A stretch of 64,000 nt of DNA. Source: Erodium maritimum (taxonomy: Eukaryota > Streptophyta > Magnoliopsida > Geraniales > Geraniaceae). Positions 1 through 10,783 of this stretch are shown here, one piece after another. Under the pieces are notes generated by a model. The model did not search any database and had not been told where the DNA came from. It saw nothing but the letters and a program-made list of their open reading frames with translations. The translations under genes and the position numbers were made by a program. Numbering within the stretch: position 1 is the stretch's first letter; each line of letters starts with the position of its first letter. The DNA lies in contig OY997596.1 in the NCBI GenBank assembly GCA_963921825.1, positions 35,145,932 to 35,209,931 on the forward strand, written 5' to 3'.

Positions 1-136
1 TTATTTTGAGTTGTAATTATCTTTTGTTGAACTAAACTGGTATTGTAAAGTGTTTTAATGAAAATGGTTTCAAAGTGTTTTTTTTATTTTAAACGTTCGC
101 GTCCCGAGTTCGGTTTACTGAAATTGGGGTGTGACA
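1..136 (+). mobile_element. Right-hand tail of a Ty3/Gypsy LTR (cut by window edge)
   Basis: The last 136 bases of an LTR, ending in GGGGTGTGACA. They match the ends of the LTRs that finish at 7944 and 14068, including the stretch reading cgtcccgagttcggtt. The rest lies outside the window. It abuts the decayed minus-strand Copia LTR and was probably inserted next to or into it. Confidence 0.85.
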
Positions 137-2361
137 TCTATATCCTCCAGATCAAACCTAGACTACTATTACAAAGTGCAAAACCTATCTCAGGACTCCC
201 CTTGAATACGAGCTCCTAACTTGATCCCACTCCTCAAGTCCTATAGTCTTGGATTACTTCGAGCCATTCAAGCTTGTGGTCTTTTTCTTCAAGGGTGTTC
301 ATTGTGAATCAACAATAACGGTTCATAACCCAAAACAACTCAATCACTCATTCAGATATGAATAGAGTTTGAGCACAAACATATCCTTCTTTGTTCAATT
401 CATCCTGCTTCCCAACACACTAGTCCAACAACGCTTAGGAGCTCTAAATTCATGAACAAACAACAACAAATAGAGAATAGTTAAAACAGTTACGATTGAA
501 ACAACAATGGCTTTGACTAACGTCGATGATAATGTCGAGCCAACAATGATCGGTAGAATGCTATCGGTTTATCGATCAACAGCTAATGGAGATCCTCTTG
601 GTTTTTCATATCTCCTCCCTCTATCGTAGTCGTGCCTCCCTAGGTTTTCTCAATCCTTAGATTCACGATCTAACTCAATCTCCAAGTTTTCATAACTTGG
701 ATCAATTACTAAAGCAAAAAGATCTCTTTAGAATAAAATTATCTTTAAGTTAGTAAACTGTTATAAACAAATCCGATGCTTGGAATAGAAGTACCCCCAA
801 ATTAGAAAAAAATAAGATACTTATCTTTAATTTAGGAAACGCGCGATACTTATCTTCAAATTAGGAAACGCGTGTGACATCTTTAATGACATCTGGTCTA
901 ACATGCAATCAAGCGAAGCTCTAAATATCTTCATGAGTTATATATCTCCCACAGCTTGTAAATTTGCCTCCTAAGGTTTCCTTAATCCTTGGAGTCGCGA
1001 TCTTGCTAAATCTCTTTGTTTCCTGCGCTAGTATCTTTCTTAAATCGAAGAGATCACTATCGTAGAATATTTCACTTTTAGAACACAAATAAATCTTACT
1101 TCCAAAAATGAATAGAATTTTATGCATGAGTATCTTCACATTTAAGAAATGAATCTTATTTCCTAAAATAGATAGAACTCTATCACATGCGTATCTTCAC
1201 ATTTAGGAAACAAATCCCCAAACTAGGAAACAAATCTGTAACACAAGATTCGCACAAGATGTCTATTGACATCAGGTTTAATATCTTCTCTATCTTTGCT
1301 ACTAGGCACCCACATGATGTATGTTGACATCTCGAATAACATCTTGTTTGACACAAACATAGCCAAACTAGATGTAACAATTAAATGATCTTAAACATCA
1401 AACGTCACTCGTAAGTGTGTTACCACATAGATTCAACTCCAAACCAGTACTAATTAATCTCATTAACTAATAATCGAGTTGGCATCTAACAACACTCCCT
1501 AACGATCGGATAACATGAATATCAATATCCAATAAAGACGAACCTGGTTTAAGGATGATGAATAGTTTTCCTTCCATCTTTCCAACTCCAAATTATCCTA
1601 GGGTATGGTTTGACTGTCAAACCCTAATAGATTACCACTATGTTACATGTTGTTCATTATCGGTTGTTGAATGACTTTAAGAAACACATTTCTTAAATTA
1701 TTCTTCTACTTGGTCAAAGATCTTTTCAACCATAAGATTCATAACAACATAGAGTTAAAACTCATTACTTTGAGCTGATGGATTCCCTCTTGACTCACCA
1801 CTGATTATATATGTACTCAATTAAACCCAATGACCCTTCAACTAGCTTTTTTACACACTAGGTGTCCTATATAAAGTATAACAAGCATTCTACTAATCAG
1901 TATGGTGATCTCAGGGCAAAGAACAAAACAATATGCATTTGTTCCTTAAGAAAATTTCCACATTGATAGTATAGGTAAAATCAACCATTTGGAAATCTCA
2001 TTTTTGGTCAGTTCAATGATCATATCCACTATATACATCATCTATATTATAACTTAATGAATGAGATTCGTTAATCATCCAGTGAGTACTATTATACATA
2101 TATTGGTCTATCCGGATAACCTTAGTCCAGTAGGATGATCCAATGACCAAGAACACATTTATATAAAACTCTATAATACTTGACTCTCATTATCATAATC
2201 CCTATTATGATGACAAGTATATCAGTTTGATCAAGGACTTATCATATCTAATGTCAATAAACATTCATATAGGATGAAAATAAAATCCATTATATTAGTT
2301 ACCGCTAATAAAAAATCAGGATATGAAATGTGCCAAAATCAATGTTCTCTGAAGATTAACA
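137..2361 (-). mobile_element. Probable 3' LTR of the minus-strand Copia element
   Basis: The region downstream of the RNase H part, on the minus strand, begins TGTTAATCTTCAG at 2361, just after a short purine-containing tract, as a Copia 3' LTR would. It is AT-rich with no credible coding. The left limit is uncertain because it abuts another LTR at 136 and no second copy is available for comparison. Confidence 0.5.
800..1240. repeat. Degenerate internal repeats inside the Copia LTR
   Basis: Recurring words such as tatcttcaaattaggaaacg and tatcttcacatttagga appear about five times with variable spacing, together with repeated 'gacatct' words. They look like old, decayed tandem repeats within the LTR. 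Confidence 0.45.
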
Positions 2362-2367
2362 CTTGAC

Positions 2368-2904
2368 CTAGAGCCAATCATTCTTGAACTTCAATCTTAT
2401 ATTCCACTTATGCTTGTCAAACTCCTTTGAATCAAGCGCCTTAGTGACAGGATCTACATCGTTTTCCTTTCCTTCCAACTTCAGAATTTTAACTTCTCCA
2501 CGTTCAACTATTTCTCTAATTAGAAGAAACCTCTGAAGAATGTGTTTGGATTTATGGTGTGCTTTTGGCTCCTTGGCTTGTACAATAATGTCCATATTGT
2601 CACATAATAAAGGAATACTTTCCTTTACTGAAGGAACCACACCAAGCTCGGCTAAAAACTTCTTTATCCATATACGTTCCTCAACAGCATCATATGTAGT
2701 TATGTATTCTGCTTTAGTTACTGAATTAGCTATGGTAGCTTGTTTGAAACTCTTCCAACTTACTTGTTCACCATTCAAGGTAAAACCATAACCAGAATTA
2801 AATTTTCTACTGTGCTTATCTGATGCAACACTTGCATCGATATGGTTTAACAACTTAAGCTCATTGTCTCGATATATGAGGAATAGGTCTTTAGTTCTTC
2901 TCAA
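2368..2904 (-). mobile_element. Copia RNase H region (fossil)
   Basis: The minus-strand reading has the Copia RNase H pattern: DASVASD, then SGYGFTLNGEQVSWKS, then KAEYI, then PLLCDNMDIIVQAKEP and HHKSKHI, and finally a VTKAL ending. These match the order of conserved blocks in plant Copia RNase H. It belongs to the split minus-strand Copia and is not an independent gene. Confidence 0.85.
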
Positions 2905-3236
2905 CTACTTGAGAATAGTTTTAATAACTTTCCAATGTGCCTCACCCTGATTTCCTTGGTACCTACTTGCTACTCCTAGCACACAAGCAGCATCCAGTCT
3001 ATTACATGTCATGGTATACATAATAGCTCACATTGTGTTAGCGCATGTGATTCTACTCATGCGTTCTCTTTCCTCTAGGGTCTTAGGACTATCCTCCTTA
3101 TAAAGAGAAACTCTAGTTCCTATAGGTAGGTTTCCTTTTTTGGAATTATACATGTGATACTTACTTAAGACAATATCAATGTACATAGATTGGGAGATCC
3201 AAACAACTTTCTTGATCTATCTTATCTCTATAGACC

Positions 3237-4100
3237 TTAATTCCAAGAGTCTAAGTTGTTTACCCAACATCTTTCATGGAGAATTTTTTCAGATAATGAA
3301 ACCTTTGTTTCTTGCATGACTGGTACATCATTTCCTATTAACAATATGTCATCTACATATAGCCTTAGGAAAAATATCAACGCTACCACTAACGTTCTTG
3401 CACACAATGCACAAAATCGAACTTTTAGAATGTCGTGTGAAAACGAATGTTCCAACTATGAGAATCTTTCTTTAATCCATAAATGGATCGTTCTAGCTTA
3501 CATACTTTACTGGGAACAGATGACAATGTGAAACCTTCAGGTTGAGTCCTATAGACATCTTCCTTGAGCTCACCATTAAGGAAAACCGTTTTGACATCCA
3601 TTTGTTAAATCTCACAATAATAGTATGCAACAATAGCAAAAAAAAAATTCCAAATAGATTTGAGCATTGCTACAGGGGAGAATGTTTCCTCATAATCAAT
3701 ACCTTCTTTTTTTATTATACCCCTCAACAACAAGACGGGCTTTACAGGTTTCAACCTTGTCGTCCGCTAAAATCTTTCTCTTAAAAACCCATTTACACCC
3801 AATATGTTTTAATTCATTAGAGTCATCAACTAATGTCCACACTTTATTTATTTTCATTGACTACATTTCGGACTCCATGGCAGCACACAATTTCTCAAGG
3901 TCTGGAATAGACATCGCCTCTTGGAAAAACTTAGGATCGTCTTTAATAATAAGGTCATCATCAATATGATTTTCCTCATTATCGCACACCATTAGATTCA
4001 TCCTATTTGGTGCACGACGCTCTCTAGAGGATCTTCTAGTGGGCTCTTGTACTTCTTAATTCTATTGTTGCCATTTTCCTGAACTGGTTCATTAGCTAAA
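3237..4100 (-). mobile_element. Copia reverse transcriptase region (fossil)
   Basis: The minus strand near 3350 reads LYVDDILLIGND, the catalytic YVDD box of Copia reverse transcriptase. The sequence to its right keeps scattered similarity to the upstream RT blocks. It is strongly decayed. Confidence 0.7.
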
Positions 4101-4219
4101 TCATTTACCTCAACGTTTGAGGTTAAAACCCTCGATGGAAATTATAAGAAATCAAGAAAAGGTTTCTCAATATGCATCCCATGCTCTTGAGTTGGCGCTG
4201 ACTCATTTGTATCTTGTAT

Positions 4220-4798
4220 TTAATCAAGATCTATTTCTACTCCAGATCTTCCAACATCAAGGAACTCATTTTCTAAAAGTCGCGTTGCTAGCAACAAATA
4301 CTTTGTGTTAAGAAAGATGATAGAAATAATATCACATAGTCTCATTGGGATAACCAACAATTCTACATTTGCTAGACTTGGCCTCAAGATTGTCTGATTG
4401 CAGTCGCTTAACATAGGTTGGACAACCCCAAACCCTTAAATTTGTAAGGTGTTCTTTCCTTCCTATCCATATCTCATATGGTGTTTAAGCAACTTCCTTA
4501 GTGGGAACCTTATTTAGCAAATATGCCACAACTTCTAAAGCATATCCTCGTAGGAATATAGGAAGATTTGTGAATCCTATCATCGATCGCACCATATCTA
4601 ATAAGGTATGATTTCTCCTCTCACAAACACCATTTATTTGCGGTGTCCCAAGAGAAGTCTAATGTGATAGGATCCCATCTTGTGACAAATAATCGATAAA
4701 ATCATTTGTGAGTATTCACCCCACGGTCAGATCCCAGTGCCTTGATATTCTTACCGGTTTGTTTCTCAACTTCACTTCTGAACCTTTTGAACATTTCA
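4220..4798 (-). mobile_element. Copia integrase C-terminal side (fossil)
   Basis: Minus-strand translation around 4220-4414 resembles the end of a Copia integrase (a FLN/ENEFLDVGRSGVEIDL-like stretch). It continues rightward to the insertion point of Gypsy element A at 4798. Confidence 0.55.
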
Positions 4799-5959
4799 TG
4801 TAATAACCACTCCCGGTCAACGCCAGTCAAACCTGCGAAAAACAGGAAAATTTAAAAATTTTAAGGCTGACACTTAATTTAACCTAAAATGACCCCGAGT
4901 GTCATACCGGACTTGATTTGACCCCGTTATCGACCAAAATGAGTTCCGGGGGACTCAAGGCAACTTTCCGTTCAATTCGAGAAATGTTGACTTTTCGCTA
5001 GAAAGTCAACCGAGCGACGTTTTGCTCCATTCAAGGACCGTTTTGGATCCAAAAAGCTTAGCCATCGTCGCAGCGGTCTTAGTTGATTGGAAAATGTCTA
5101 GTAGATATTTTCCCAAAAAGGTGTGGGACCCACCTTGCCACTTGTCAAACAAGTGGTGGTGTTAGGTTTAGGGGGGGAAATACAAGGATGAGAGTAAAGG
5201 GGGGGTTCGGCCATAATTAAAAAAAAAAGAGAAATTGTGCAAGGTTTATAAAGAGAAAGAGAAGGGGAAGAAGAGAGAAAAGAGAGGTTGCTAGGGTCTG
5301 GAGAGGCACTATTCACGAGCTCAACCCTTGGATCGTCTCAACGTTGCAAGAATCGAACTCCCCTCGTCTCCCTCTACGGTATACACCAAACCGATCTTCG
5401 ATTTGTCATTTTCTAAATTTAGGTTTTGGTTTGAAAGTGTTAGTTTAAGGTTGTTTTGATGTTGGGGGAGTGTTGGAGAAGTTTTGGAGACATTGGGAGG
5501 TGAAGGAGAACGTTTTCCGGCGACCGGGAGCTCGGGAGGAGCTCCGGCCACCATAGGGGGTGGCCGGCCACCATGAGGGGGTGGCTGGCCGGAGCTAGGG
5601 CCAGCCACCACCATGGTGGCCGAGCCCCACAATGAACCCTAGGGCCCACGGCTTAGCTTGGTCGGGTGGGGCCCACGTGCTCGGGTGATCGGGTTTTGTG
5701 TTCGGGTGGTTTAAAACGTTCCCCGGACCATTTATCCTTAACCGAATAGAAAATTGGAATTAAATTGGAAAAGTTATAATTAACGGGTTTTAGAAACTTG
5801 AAACGGAAATTAATTGACTCGGGAGTCGGAATTCGATTCGGTCAAGTACATTGGGACCCTTGAATTATTCTAAGACGGTAGAAACGAAAACAGGAATTTT
5901 TGGAGCCCCGGAAGGGCATTTACAAAACCCGGGAAGATTCGCCATGTCCGGCGAATCGG

Positions 5960-6040
5960 GCCTTTACGGGTCCCTTATCGACAATGTCGAGTAATTGGGA
6001 AGTTTGGGAGTGATCGACATTGTCGGGGTTAAGTTTGGGC
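5960..6040. repeat. Paired CGACAATGTCG / CGACATTGTCG palindromes in the LTR
   Basis: Two short palindromes built on cgacaatgtcg and cgacattgtcg lie about 50 bases apart. The same pair recurs at the matching place of the other Gypsy LTRs (for example near 12040, 20420, 29570 and 55630), so it is a conserved LTR feature. Its role is unknown. Confidence 0.6.
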
Positions 6041-6589
6041 ATCAAGTTTAATGATTTTAAGTTTATTCCTGCGAGTTGTTAAGTGCCTTTAAATTGTGTT
6101 CTTTTAGATCGTGCCACGGACCGAGGCAAGGGAAAGTTGGGTGAGTGACTGAGATCATCACCGGAGCTCGTTGGTTGGCTTTTGGGAGAACACGTAAAAG
6201 GTAGGGAAAAGTAGCCGGATCTCGGCCCTGACTAAGGAAAGTTAACTGTAGAATTGCATGTGACACCGGGGTGTCGTGGGTTAATTAGGTTATCGAATAT
6301 TAGAAAGGCATGATACGTGAACGTAGCAATTATTAGCAAAGCATGTGACACTTAGCAGTGTCGTAGGAGCAGTGAACTTAGCGATACTAGAATTACTTGA
6401 GGCATATGACCATGCCCGGAGGTTTATTGTGAACTTATCGATATTAGGAGTACTGGAGGCATATGACCATGCTCGGAGGTTGATTGAGAAACTGTTGATA
6501 TTAGGACTGTTGGAGGCATTGGTTATGCCGGAGGTGGTTGTTTTTTTGGTGTCTTGGGTGGCCTTGAGAGCCCCTGCTATTATTGTTGC

Positions 6590-7050
6590 GTCTTGGGTGG
6601 CCATGATAGCCCGTGTTATTATTTGTGTTTTGGGTGGCCATGAGAGCCCGTACTTTACTGTTGGAGTTTTGGGTGGCAATGAGTGCCCGTGGGGTTGTCG
6701 AACCCGTGTATTTACCTTTGGTGTTTTGGGGTGGCCATGAGTGCCCGTGGGGTTGTTGAACTCGTGTCTTTACTGTTGGAGTCTTGGGTGGCCATGAGTG
6801 CCCGTGGGGTTGTTGAACCCGTGTCTTTACTGTTGGTGTATCTTGGGAGGCCGTGAGTGCTTGTGGGTTATTGAGCCTGTGAGTTACTGTTGGTGGTTTT
6901 GAGTGGTCGTGAGTGCCCGTGGGGTTGTTGAGCCCGTGAGTTATGGTTGGTGTGTCTTGGGAGGCCGTGAGTGCCCATGGGGTTGTTGAGTCCGTGTTTT
7001 ACTGTTGGTGTCTTGGGTGGCCATGAGTGCATGTGGAGTGTTGATCTTGT
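6590..7050 (+). repeat. LTR minisatellite, about 60-base unit
   Basis: About seven imperfect units containing ggtggccatgagtgcccgtg, ggttgttgaacccgtg and ttactgttggtg. Frames crossing it give repetitive V/G-rich peptides that are not genes. The same array sits in the right LTR at about 12650-13115 and in other family LTRs. Confidence 0.85.
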
Positions 7051-7187
7051 GTTGTTGCTGTTTGTTGAACTTGACTTTGCTTGTGATTGTGATTCTGGTT
7101 ACCTGAGGTTGGGGGCCCGCCCGTCAATAAAATGGTCCTGGCCGCGCGTGTGTGGTTTGGGTTTGTGAGCATTCTTTGGCTGGCTTA

Positions 7188-7360
7188 CGAGTTAGAGTCT
7201 CGGTAAGTTGCGAGCATTCTTTGGCTGGCTTACGAGTTAGAGTCTCGGTAAGTTGCGAGCATTCTTCGGCTGGCATGACCGAGTTAGAGTCTCGGGAGGT
7301 TGCGAGCGTTCTTTGGCTGGCCTGACCGAGTTAGAGTCTCGGGAGGTTGCGAGCGTTCTT
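7188..7360 (+). repeat. Second LTR minisatellite, about 44-base unit
   Basis: Four direct units of gagttagagtctcgg plus gttgcgagcattctttgg. Matched in the right LTR at about 13305-13490. Confidence 0.85.
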
Positions 7361-7944
7361 GGCACTGGGAAGTTGGCACCTAGTATGCGATCCTTTGTGA
7401 TCTTGTTTGGTGTGCGATCCTTTGTGATCTTGCCTGGTGTTGCGTATTTATTTGTCGTGTCTTTGGTGGAGGTCGTCAATGGTTGTGTTGGGTCTACTTT
7501 ACGTGTCAGGGTGTTGAGTTGGTCAAGGAAGGTAACAGTGGGTGTGTGTTCAATCGGAGTACTTGGGTTGGGGATGGTGTTCCCCGGTGTTGAGTTTGTG
7601 TTGGTGTTACCGGCATTGTCTGCTAATTATGCCGTAGTCAGTCTGTTATCCGTGGTGGTGAGCGAACGCTCACCCCTAGCTGCTTTTCCTACAGGTACCG
7701 TTCGCAGGCTGGACTAGGTGAGCTTCTGAAGCTTGAAGAGCTAGAAGCGGGATTCTGGGTTTATTTGACTCTAGCGACGTATACCATGTTTTTGTCCACT
7801 TGTTGGGACTGTTTTTGAGTTGTAAATATTATTTTGTTGAACTAAACTGGTATTTTAAAGTGATCTATGAAAAGGGTTTCAAAATGTTTAATTATTTTAA
7901 ATGTTCGCGTCCCGAGTTCGGTTTACTGAAATTGGGTCCTGACA

Positions 7945-7965
7945 GCTTGGTATCAGAGCTCGAGG
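7945..7965 (+). mobile_element. Primer-binding site of element A
   Basis: Immediately after the left LTR comes gcttggtatcagagctcg. The TGGTATCAGAGC core is the usual plant LTR-element site complementary to the 3' end of initiator tRNA-Met. Confidence 0.8.
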
Positions 7966-8315
7966 TTTCACACCTCGGACTGTACGTCAATTAGGTGGGG
8001 AGAGTCGAGTCGGTAAAGTCGCGTCGTACGTTGGGTACGCAGGTCGGGAACCGTGTGTAGACCCGTTGTGTTGTGAGTCCTGCTTGTGTTTGTGTGTATG
8101 TGCAGTACGGGGTTACTGGCTTACTGTTTGTGTGTTGCTGCGTGAAAAGTTTTTAAACTGTCGCGACTCGACTCAGGGGCGCCCCTGTGGTCGAGCGTGA
8201 CAGTGTTGACGTCAAGTGGGTACAATGTAGTTCGGGGACGCTTGGACCGGGTTGTAACTACCTGACGTTAAGAAATGGGGTTTTGTAATGAAAAGGAGAA
8301 AGTTTTTAAATTGAT

Positions 8316-8510
8316 TGGCCCGGTGGGCGTGTTGTGGAGTTTTAGTTGGCCCTGTGGGTGTGCTTGTTTATGTTGGCCCGGTGGGCGTGTTGTGGAGTTT
8401 TGGTTGGCCATGTGGGCGTGCTTGTTTATGTTGGCCCGGTGGGCGTGTTGTGGGGTACTGGTTGGCCCGGTGGGCGCTGTTGGACTTTGGTTGGCCCGGT
8501 GGGCGGGTGT
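8316..8510 (+). repeat. Leader tandem repeat, TTGGCCCGGTGGGCGTG units
   Basis: Five to six units of about 30-60 bases carrying ttggcccggtgggcgtg with a variable spacer. Element B has a related array at 22417-22520. Open frames here are by-products of the repeat. Confidence 0.8.
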
Positions 8511-8721
8511 CGTTGTTGTTGTTGTTATGGGTGTTTGGCCGGGTTGGCTTGTGTTTGTGGTTGAGTGGCTTGTGGTTTAGTCGGGTTTTGTGGTACGTGT
8601 ATTACTTGTTAGGGGTTAAATTTCCTGCGATGCACAAATGTGCGGGTCGCTAGGAGAAGGGTACCCATGACGGGGTGATATGGGCGAAGTTGTCGCAGCT
8701 ACGGGACGGACCACGGGCCGA

Positions 8722-8832
8722 CCTGGTACGAGACCAGGAAGGGCTCGCTGTTCCGATCCGGCAGCCAGCCCGGCACGGATGGCGTGCCGGCCCGGAATGC
8801 CACATGGTCCGGCCCACCTACCGGACCGGTCC
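8722..8832. other. Cluster of strong hairpins in the leader of element A
   Basis: Three perfect inverted repeats lie within 111 bases: cctggt...accagg (8722-8738), ccggcacg-gatgg-cgtgccgg (8770-8790) and ggaccggtcc (8823-8832). They sit between primer site and gag, where LTR elements often carry RNA dimerisation or packaging structure. That role is inference. Confidence 0.55.
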
Positions 8833-9377
8833 AGCCGGTTATCTTCAAAAAAAAAAAAATTTGTTTCGTTGTGCGTTTAGGTTTGTGGTTGTGTGACTCG
8901 GTTCAAGTTCGTGCGGTTTGAGCGTTGGATTTACGTGATTGTGTTCGCGGTTGTGGGTTGTTGTTGAGTTTTTCTCTTACGTATTATTATAATTAAGGCA
9001 TTAATAGCGTGAGCAGTAGTGTTTTACTGGTTTGAGAACGTGTTTCCCGTGTCGAGGTTTATCTTACTCGAGCGAGTACTTGAGGTACTGGTTTGCCCCG
9101 GTTAGATCGGTAGGTCTTTGGTGCGTTACTAGTATGCCATAATCGAACGGGTGTCCGTGGAGGTGAGCGCAACGCTCATCCCCTTTACTACTTTTCCCGC
9201 AAGGGACGAGTAGCGAACACTGGTTTGGTTGCGGAAAGTTATAAGTAAATGCATAGAGGACCGTGTGAAGGTTGTACAGACTTAGAGCGTGTGAGTGCTA
9301 GTGTGTTGGAGCTTGTCGTCGTTATTTAAATTCGCAAACTAAACGTTTGCGTGTGTCCATGCAGAGGATACTGAGAC

Positions 9378-10736
9378 ATGGCTCGTGGAAGACGAGGAAG
9401 ATCAGCTGGGACACAGGGACGGGCGCCCGTGCGAGGCAGGCGGGGACGGTCAGCGGGGATATTAGGACGGGTACCCACCGTTGAGCCCGCCGAGTACGCA
9501 GAGGCGCAGGGTACTCCTGTCGGAGAGAACAGGAGAAGCGACGCGGGACCTTCTACGGGCACGCCCAGCGTCCCGCCGGTCGCAGACCCACCTGTTATGA
9601 CTGCCCTGGACGAGCTGACCAGGACAGTCCAGAGTTTGGTGGCGGTCATCGTCAGTCGAGAGTCAGCATCGCCAGCTCCGGAGGCAGCAGCGGTCCCGGT
9701 GAGGCCCGGGGAACCGAACCCCGACCTAGCCGAGAGGTGGCTAGAGCAGGTCACGCGTGACCTGGATACATTCGGTATCGAAGATGGTCGCCGCAGAGTG
9801 TCCTTCGCAGCTCACCAGCTGAGGGACAGCGCCTACCGCTGGTGGGGGCGTGTGAAGGACATTGTCGGATACGACTACAGCATCTTCCAGACGGTTTTTC
9901 TGGAACAGTACTTTCCCGAGTCGGCTCGGTTGGAACGACATCGGTAGTTTCTGGACCTGGAACAGGAGGGGATGACGGTGGCAGAATACGAGGCCAGCTT
10001 CACGGCCTTGACCAGATTCGCGCCGGAGATGGTGATGACCGAGCAGAATCGTTGCCTGCGGTTCCAGGGAGGACTGAGGCCGGTGATTCAGAACCAGGTC
10101 CTCGCCTTGAGGTTGCGGAAATATACAGATCTTGTGGACACCGTAGCGACGGTGGAGTAGGGTATCCGGGATGCGGACAGGACCCGTTAGGTCTGACAGC
10201 GGCCGACCAACTTTGCAGGGCCATCCGAGTCACGAGACCCGCGAAGATAGAGGACCACGGGATCCTTCCGACCACAGGCTCATCAGGATGGATCGAGACA
10301 GCGGGGGTCGGTGGCGTCAGTGGGGCCAGTCGCTTCAGAGAAACGGCTGAGATGTTTTAGCTGCGGGCATCCAGACCACATGCAGCGAGAGTGTCCGATG
10401 AACCCGGGACCGAGAGCCGACGAGGCCAGGTGTCACCGGTGCGGCCGTGTTGGGCACACTATCGGCCAGTGCTATGAGTCGTTGGGGGCAACGACAGTGC
10501 GACGACCAAAGCAGTCGCGCCCTCGTCAGAGTCAACAGTCGAGATTTTCGCAGCAGTCGACGAGCGGGCCAGCTCTGAGACAGCAGCGAAGCTATGGATA
10601 TCCAGCAGTTAGTGCGCCGAGTCAGAGGCAACAGGCGCCAGAGGGAAGAGAGTACGCTGTTACCGACTCCCGGGCCCCAGGATCCCCTACCTACCACGGG
10701 ACCTATCAGGGTACGTGTTTATTGTACCTTATTTGA
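9378..10736 (+). mobile_element. Gag region of element A (fossil)
   Basis: Begins MARGRRGRSAG, an Arg/Gly-rich start shared with element B. It then has the capsid-like block EPNPDLAERWLEQVTRDLD and HQLRDSAYRWWGRVKD typical of plant Gypsy gag. It ends with two CCHC knuckles (CFSCGHPDHMQREC and CHRCGRVGHTIGQC). No pol blocks follow; a polypurine tract comes next. Broken, with a small number of breaks. Confidence 0.88.
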
Positions 10737-10760
10737 GCGTTATTCTAATTTTCGCGGACG

Positions 10761-10783
10761 AAATTCCTTTAAGGGGGGTAGAT
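10761..10783 (+). mobile_element. Polypurine tract of element A
   Basis: The purine run aaggggggtagat directly precedes the right LTR. Element B has the same motif around its own right LTR. Confidence 0.75.

Larger units (their letters stand above)
4799..7944 (+). mobile_element. 5' LTR of Gypsy element A
   Basis: Starts TGTAATAACCACTCCCGG and ends GGGTCCTGACA, 3146 bases. Open frames inside it fall in GC-rich or tandem-repeat stretches and are not convincing genes. Paired with the LTR at 10784-14068. Confidence 0.92.

Noticed and set aside
7253-7717. Open frame of 154 codons repeated at 13377-13841
   Set aside because: Lies in both LTRs of element A over a minisatellite and flanking GC-rich DNA. 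A membrane-like peptide arises from GT-rich composition, and family LTRs elsewhere do not keep it.
8275-8653. Overlapping Trp/Gly-rich frames in three phases
   Set aside because: By-products of the GGCCCGGTGGGCGTG leader repeat, which is open in several frames at once.
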